DNA of 64,000 bases, from contig DASYBC010000108.1 in NCBI GenBank assembly GCA_036500965.1, positions 20,533-84,532 of the forward strand, given 5' to 3'. The notes beneath the pieces were generated by a model. The model saw only the letters and a program-made list of their open reading frames with translations, searched no databases and had not been told where the DNA came from. Shown here piece after piece: positions 59,544 through 64,000 of this stretch (the first letter of the stretch is position 1; each line of letters begins with the position of its first letter). This stretch comes from AP-15 sp036500965. Lineage in GTDB: Bacteria; Pseudomonadota; Alphaproteobacteria; ATCC43930; CGMCC-115725. The position numbers and the translations under genes are program-made.

Positions 59544-60437
59544 ATGAGCTGGCTTAGCAATTACGTCCTTCCCAAGATTCGCGCGGTCGTCAGCAAAAAG
59601 GACGTGCCCGACAATCTGTGGGCGAAATGCCCGGGCTGCCAGCAGATGCGGTTTCACCGCGAGCTCGAGGCCAGTCTCGAGGTGTGCCAGAATTGCGGTC
59701 ATCACCTGCGGATCGGGGCGGCGCGGCGCCTGCAAATCCTGTTTGACGACAGTGCCGGAACACGCATCGAATTGCCGAAGACGATCGCCGACCCGCTGCG
59801 CTTCCGCGACCGCCGGCGCTACAGCGATCGGCTGAAGGAGGCGCAGGCGGCGCACGGGCCCGGCAGCGACGCGGTCGTTGTTGCGCATGGGCGGATCGGC
59901 GGCCATCCCGCGGTGGTCGCGGCCTTCGAGTTCGGGTTTATGGGCGGCTCGATGGGGGTGGCGGCCGGCGAGGCGCTGCTGGTCGCGGCCAAGCTCGCCG
60001 TATTGCAGGAGGCGGCGCTGATCGTCGCGCCGGCTTCGGGTGGGGCGCGCATGCAGGAGGGCGTGCTCTCGCTGATGCAGCTGCCGCGCACGATCATCGC
60101 CGCCGACATGGTCAAGGAGGCCGGGCTTCCCTACCTCGTGCTGTTGACCGACCCGACCACCGGCGGGGTCTCGGCCTCGTTCGCGATGGTCGGCGACATC
60201 ACCTTGGCCGAGCCGGGTGCGGTCATCGGCTTTGCCGGGGCGCGGGTCATCGAGGAAACCATCCACGAGAAATTGCCGGAGGGGTTTCAGCGCGCCGAAT
60301 ACCTGCTCGACCACGGCATGGTCGATCTGGTGGTGCCGCGCGCGGAATTGCGGGCGACGATCGGCCGCCTGCTCGGCCTCTTGCGCGATCCGCACCCGTC
60401 CAAGATGCCGGCGCCCTTCACTCCGGAGGCCGCGTGA
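59544..60437 (+). CDS. accD: Acetyl-CoA carboxylase carboxyltransferase subunit beta
   Basis: A 297-residue subunit making malonyl-CoA with AccA. The N-terminal zinc ribbon has Cys29, Cys32, Cys48 and Cys51 (AKCPGCQQM, EVCQNCGHH). FGFMGGSMGVAAGEAL, APASGGARMQEGVLSLMQLPRT and the carboxyltransferase DPTTGGVSASFAMVGD and PGAVIGFAGARVIEET are conserved. Overlaps folC by 4 bases, the common alphaproteobacterial accD-folC pair. Confidence 0.97.
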   Translation: MSWLSNYVLPKIRAVVSKKDVPDNLWAKCPGCQQMRFHRELEASLEVCQNCGHHLRIGAARRLQILFDDSAGTRIELPKTIADPLRFRDRRRYSDRLKEAQAAHGPGSDAVVVAHGRIGGHPAVVAAFEFGFMGGSMGVAAGEALLVAAKLAVLQEAALIVAPASGGARMQEGVLSLMQLPRTIIAADMVKEAGLPYLVLLTDPTTGGVSASFAMVGDITLAEPGAVIGFAGARVIEETIHEKLPEGFQRAEYLLDHGMVDLVVPRAELRATIGRLLGLLRDPHPSKMPAPFTPEAA

Positions 60438-61723
60438 CCGCCGCCGCTAGCGACGTCGTGCTGGCGCGGCTGACCCGGCTCCATCCGAAGCTGATCGATC
60501 TGTCGCTGGGGCGCATCGAGGGGCTGCTCGCGGCGCTCGGCAACCCTCAGGACCGCTTGCCGCCGGTCGTGCATGTGGCGGGCACCAACGGCAAGGGGTC
60601 GACAATCGCGACGATGCGCGCCTGCCTCGAGGCCGGCGGCCATCGGGTGCACGCCTACACCTCGCCGCACCTGGTGCGCTTTCACGAGCGCATCCGCCTC
60701 GCCGGCGAGCTGATCGTCGAGGACCGGCTGATCGAATTGCTCGAGGAATGCGAGCGCGCCAACGGCGGCGCCCCGATCACTTATTTCGAGATCACCACCG
60801 CGGCGGCGTGTCTCGCCTTCGCCCGCGCCCCGGCCGACATCGTGCTGCTCGAAACCGGGCTTGGCGGCCGGCTTGACGCGACCAATGTGATCCGCCATCC
60901 GGCGGCGACCGCGATCACCCCGATCTCGCTCGACCACCAGGCGTTTCTCGGCGACACGATCGCCGCGATCGCCGGCGAGAAGGCCGGCATCCTGAAGCCT
61001 GGATCGCCGGCGATTATCGGCCCGCAACCGATTGAAGCGGCAGCCGTATTCGATGAGCATGCCAGTCGGATCGGCGCCCCGCTCTACCGCTTCGGCCGGG
61101 AATGGCGGTGCGCCGCAGAGGGCGGCGGCATGCGCTACGAGGGTCCGCGCTGGCGTCTCGACCTGCCGCTGCCGTCGCTGCCCGGCGCGCATCAGGTCAC
61201 CAATTCCGGCGCCGCGATCGCCTGTCTGGAGCAGCTCGCCGGCCTGCCGTTGTCGCGCGACGCGATTGCCCAAGGATTAGGCCGGATCGATTGGCCGGCG
61301 CGGCTGCAGCGCATGAGCCGCGGGCCGCTGGTCGAGATGCTGCCCGAGGGCTGGGAGCTGTGGCTCGACGGCGGCCACAATCCCGGCGCCGGGGAGGTGC
61401 TGGCGGCGGCGGCCGCGAGCTGGCGCGAGCGCCCGCTCTACCTGATTGTCGGCATGCTCAACACCAAGGACGCGGCCGGCTTCCTCAAGCCGCTGGCGGC
61501 GCAGGTCCGCGCGCTGTGGGCGGTCACGATCCCCGGCGAGGACAATCCGCTGCCCGCCGCCGCGATCACCGCCAGCGCCGGTTCGGTCGGGCTGCGCGCT
61601 CATGAAGCGCCCTCGGCCGCCGCTGCGCTGCACGTCATCACCAGCGGCGGCGGCGCACCCGCCCGCATCCTGATCTGCGGCTCGCTGCACTTCGCCGGCA
61701 CGGTGCTCGCCGGCAATCGCTGA
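60434..61723 (+). CDS. folC: Bifunctional dihydrofolate/folylpolyglutamate synthase
   Basis: A 429-residue ATP-dependent ligase. P-loop HVAGTNGKGSTIATM, TSPHLVRFHERIRLAGELI, LLETGLGGRLDATNVI and WLDGGHNPGAGEVLAAA are diagnostic. GTG start at 60434 overlaps the accD stop. Adds glutamate to dihydropteroate and to folates. Confidence 0.97.
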   Translation: MTAAASDVVLARLTRLHPKLIDLSLGRIEGLLAALGNPQDRLPPVVHVAGTNGKGSTIATMRACLEAGGHRVHAYTSPHLVRFHERIRLAGELIVEDRLIELLEECERANGGAPITYFEITTAAACLAFARAPADIVLLETGLGGRLDATNVIRHPAATAITPISLDHQAFLGDTIAAIAGEKAGILKPGSPAIIGPQPIEAAAVFDEHASRIGAPLYRFGREWRCAAEGGGMRYEGPRWRLDLPLPSLPGAHQVTNSGAAIACLEQLAGLPLSRDAIAQGLGRIDWPARLQRMSRGPLVEMLPEGWELWLDGGHNPGAGEVLAAAAASWRERPLYLIVGMLNTKDAAGFLKPLAAQVRALWAVTIPGEDNPLPAAAITASAGSVGLRAHEAPSAAAALHVITSGGGAPARILICGSLHFAGTVLAGNR

Positions 61724-61792
61724 ACGTGCGGGGCTGTTGAACGCGTGGGGATGCGGCCGGGCGCGCGGCCCGTCCGCTCCCGTTTCGACCGG

Positions 61793-62941
61793 TCACGCCT
61801 GCTTGAAAAAGCGGTCGGCGTTGCCCGACAGCAGCTTTTTCTTGGCGTCGCCGTTCAGGGTTTGCCAGGCGAGGATGTTATCGACCGAATTCGGGAACTG
61901 GCATTCCGAATGCGGATAGTCGGAGGCATACATCAGCACATTGTCGCCGAGGAATTGCGTGACATGATTGTACATGTCCTCGCCTTCATGGTGCTCGATG
62001 CTGCAGAAGAACCGGCCGCTCTGCATGTATTCGCTGGGCTTCATCTTCAAGGGCGCAGTGCCGCCGACATAGACGGCCTGCTCGTCGAGGCGCCGAGCCC
62101 AGAACGGCAGCCAGCCAAAGCCGCCTTCGAGCACGCCCATGCGCAAGGTCGGGAACCGGTCGTAGAGCCCGCCGCCGATAAACGAGGCGGCAAACCGCAT
62201 CGCCCCCCACGGATGCGCGGCCGCACGGCCGATAAAGATGTTTTCCCACAGATCGAGGTAACCCGGGTAATAGGGCGGGTTCCACGTGAAGCTATGATTG
62301 GCGATCGGCAGGTCATGATCGGCTGCGGCCTGCCAGATCGGGTAGAGGTCGGGGTGGTCGGCCGGCATGTCCTTGGCGAGCAGCGGCAGCACTGCCACCG
62401 CCCATCGCGACTTGCCCCACTCGCGGATCTCGCGCACCGCTTCGGGCACATTGCGCGACGAGGCGACGATCAGGCTCTTCAGCCGATCGGGGTGATCGGC
62501 GGTGAAATCGGCCATATGGCGGTGGTAGGCGCGGATCATGCCGATCTCGAGCGCCGGGTCGTCGAGCCCGACGACGCTGAGCCACGAGGTCGGGATCAGG
62601 AAATGCGTGTCCACGCCTTCGTCGTCCATGTCGGCGACGCGGTTGCCGGGCTGGTCGTCCTGGATGCCGGGCCGCGGCATCTTGGTGCCCCGCCAGCGCG
62701 TCTCACGCCCGGTGAAGGTGTCGGCGGGCGCCTTCTCGCCCAGCACCCGGCGGTAATATTTGGTCCCGACGCGATACTGGTGCATCGGCTTCTCGCCCTC
62801 GGCCGCCTGGCCGCCCGGCAGGCGATACGGCGCCAGCTCCGGCAGGCGAGCGCGAAAGCCCGGGTCGACATAGCGGTCGAGCACTTCGGCAGCCGGATTG
62901 ACGTGGGTGTCGGAATCGTAAGCGCGATAGCCGTTTCTCAT
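61793..62941 (-). CDS. Amidohydrolase-family protein (ACMSD-like)
   Basis: A 382-residue TIM-barrel metal enzyme of the amidohydrolase 2 family. N-terminal YDSDTHVNPAAEVLDRYVDP replaces the strict HxH (here DTH), His in IANHSFTWNPP, and the catalytic Asp in MYASDYPHSECQF. Members decarboxylate or hydrate aromatic acids, or act in tetralin/phthalate routes. Substrate unknown. Confidence 0.88.
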   Translation of the reverse strand: MRNGYRAYDSDTHVNPAAEVLDRYVDPGFRARLPELAPYRLPGGQAAEGEKPMHQYRVGTKYYRRVLGEKAPADTFTGRETRWRGTKMPRPGIQDDQPGNRVADMDDEGVDTHFLIPTSWLSVVGLDDPALEIGMIRAYHRHMADFTADHPDRLKSLIVASSRNVPEAVREIREWGKSRWAVAVLPLLAKDMPADHPDLYPIWQAAADHDLPIANHSFTWNPPYYPGYLDLWENIFIGRAAAHPWGAMRFAASFIGGGLYDRFPTLRMGVLEGGFGWLPFWARRLDEQAVYVGGTAPLKMKPSEYMQSGRFFCSIEHHEGEDMYNHVTQFLGDNVLMYASDYPHSECQFPNSVDNILAWQTLNGDAKKKLLSGNADRFFKQA

Positions 62942-63050
62942 CCTGGCCTCTCCTCCTCGGCCGCGCGCCGGCGCGGCCTTCCTTCGCTGCGCCCATCATA
63001 AGATCGACCGCCAGCCTTGTCGATCCTCGCCGCCTGGACGCCGGAGCGGC

Positions 63051-64000
63051 TCAACGGATGGAGCAATCGACCGCCAGCCGGATCTTTTTTGGCGCCGCAC
63101 CATTGGCGGCGAGATAGACCGCCTTGTTGGTCTCGACGTTGTAGTCGAGCAGGCGGGTGCGCGGGTCGTATTGCGGCCGGGCCAGGATGCGCGCCGCCAG
63201 CTCCAGATGATTGCCGATATCGAAGTATTCGACCAAATTCTGATGATACCGGCCGAATTGCAAAAACGTGTGGGTGCGCGAGGCGATCACCCGGCAGCCA
63301 AGCTCGAGCGCCTGCGAGATCGGGCCGGACGAGGATTGGCCGACTTCGAGATAGGGGAAGACCACGGCGTCGCACACCGCCATCCCCGACAGAAACTCGG
63401 CGTCGCCGGTGGCCCCCAAAAAGTGAATGCGCTGCGACAAATCCTTGGGATGATCGACCAGGAGGTCGCGCATCGAGCCGTCGACCGCGACCGAAACCGA
63501 AGGGGTGCTGCGCGCCGGCCCGGCCCGCATCCGTTCGGCGATGTTGGTGTCGATATAGCCGGCGTCGAACAGTGACGACACGACCGGATCGATCGGCTGG
63601 TGCGGCTTGATCTCGTTTGGATGAACGCCGCCGAATATCAGCAGGTGATAGTTCTTGGGCAGGTGATGCAGCGCGCGAATGACCGTGTCGAAGCCTTTGT
63701 AGCGTCCGAGAAAGCCGAAGACGCCAACAAGCTTGGCATCCTTTGGGACCTCGTCCAGCAGCGGGAACTGACCGCGCGCCGCGCCGCGGCGGATTTCGCC
63801 CGCTTGCTGCTCGCTCAGAAACGCCAGCGGGTGATCGTACACATGGCGCAGGCCGTGGACATACCGCATGTGCCACAGCTCGCGGCGGGTGTGGACGATG
63901 ATCGCGACCGGCTTCAGCCGCTGGGCCCGGCGCAGATGGGTGGCGACCCCGGCCGACAGCAGGTGAGCGCGATTATATTGCGAGCGCAACGCGATCGCCT
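63051..64000 (-). CDS. Glycosyltransferase family 4/1, 5' end beyond window
   Basis: Minus-strand frame open to the window edge. LVGVFGFLGRYKGFDTVIRALHHLPKNYHLLIFGGVHP is the GT-B donor-side Rossmann part; RIHFLGATGDAEFLSGMAVCDAVVFPYLEVGQSSSGPISQALELGCRVIASRT carries the ExxxxxE-like loop. Transfers a sugar to a lipid- or protein-linked acceptor. At least 316 residues are encoded here; the N-terminal acceptor domain is largely missing. Confidence 0.85.
   Translation of the reverse strand, partial: AIALRSQYNRAHLLSAGVATHLRRAQRLKPVAIIVHTRRELWHMRYVHGLRHVYDHPLAFLSEQQAGEIRRGAARGQFPLLDEVPKDAKLVGVFGFLGRYKGFDTVIRALHHLPKNYHLLIFGGVHPNEIKPHQPIDPVVSSLFDAGYIDTNIAERMRAGPARSTPSVSVAVDGSMRDLLVDHPKDLSQRIHFLGATGDAEFLSGMAVCDAVVFPYLEVGQSSSGPISQALELGCRVIASRTHTFLQFGRYHQNLVEYFDIGNHLELAARILARPQYDPRTRLLDYNVETNKAVYLAANGAAPKKIRLAVDCSIR

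Noticed and set aside
62283..62296. parS-like TTCCACGTGAAGC
   Set aside because: Two core mismatches and inside the amidohydrolase coding sequence; not a credible ParB site.
1..64000. tRNA, rRNA, CRISPR arrays, complete insertion sequences, prophage
   Set aside because: Looked for cloverleaf-like patterns, regularly spaced repeats and intact transposases by eye; only the IS1-like remnant was found. A covariance-model scan could still find a small RNA.

Overview
This 64 kb window is high-GC, gene-dense DNA from an alphaproteobacterial chromosome. Evidence is the rsmG-parA-parB block with two parS sites, mnmE and mnmG, and families common in soil and water alphaproteobacteria (DUF6489, a FUSC/DUF1656/HlyD efflux operon, hydroxyquinol-type dioxygenase, dispersed alphaproteobacterial palindromes). 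A Rhodospirillales- or Hyphomicrobiales-like organism fits, but no rRNA or tRNA gene was seen that could fix the taxon.

Layout. 1-4.7 kb: an alkyltransferase gene cut by the window edge, a DUF255 thioredoxin-like protein, a 2Fe-2S ferredoxin and mnmE. 4.7-7.1 kb: an AT-richer island with a ribbon-helix-helix-like protein and a winged-HTH/GHKL ATPase/STAS-like protein. 7.2-10.4 kb: hxlR-emrA-emrB operon. 10.7-15.4 kb: half-length tetrapyrrole methylase, then parB, parA, rsmG and mnmG, all minus strand and overlapping. 15.7-17.4 kb: a three-gene cassette with a degenerate ImmA-like protein, an IS1-like remnant and the second parS. 17.7-22.3 kb: potassium channel and aromatic-acid efflux operon. 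22.5-30.7 kb: TauD-type dioxygenase, a frameshifted aminotransferase, a possible PUA-like protein, an orphan truncated HicB, an MBL hydrolase, a polysaccharide deacetylase, a GNAT enzyme, an SLC13/ArsB-type transporter and a collapsed MFS gene. 30.8-36.4 kb: ring-cleavage dioxygenase, nitroreductase and CMD protein in a row, then cobyrinate diamide synthase, aldo/keto reductase and TrmH. 36.4-42.1 kb: divergent MFS/LysR pair, DTW protein, galU and phosphomannomutase. 42.1-49.4 kb: orphan molybdopterin subunit, low-GC DUF6978/DUF1828 pair, MDR oxidoreductase, HpaI-type aldolase, XRE regulator and acyl-CoA dehydrogenase. 49.6-54.8 kb: cyclase/TPR/ATP-grasp-like cluster. 55-64 kb: deoxyinosine glycosylase, AstE/AspA-like and ArgE hydrolases, small coiled-coil protein, HutG, PNPOx-like protein, accD, folC, amidohydrolase and a glycosyltransferase cut by the window end.

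The most unusual content: (1) a palindromic repeat translated in frame inside MnmE, with a related copy forming the C-terminus of its partner MnmG; (2) a four-gene operon in which a class III cyclase with a TPR tail is followed by two free copies of that tail around an unassigned ATP-grasp-like protein; (3) an overlapping DUF6978/DUF1828 pair whose first start overlaps the stop of a housekeeping gene; (4) a single protein joining a DNA-binding domain, a GHKL ATPase and a STAS-like domain, behind a cluster of related palindromes; (5) two parS sites, one of them inside the rsmG reading frame. All functions are read from sequence features and family knowledge; no database search was run.
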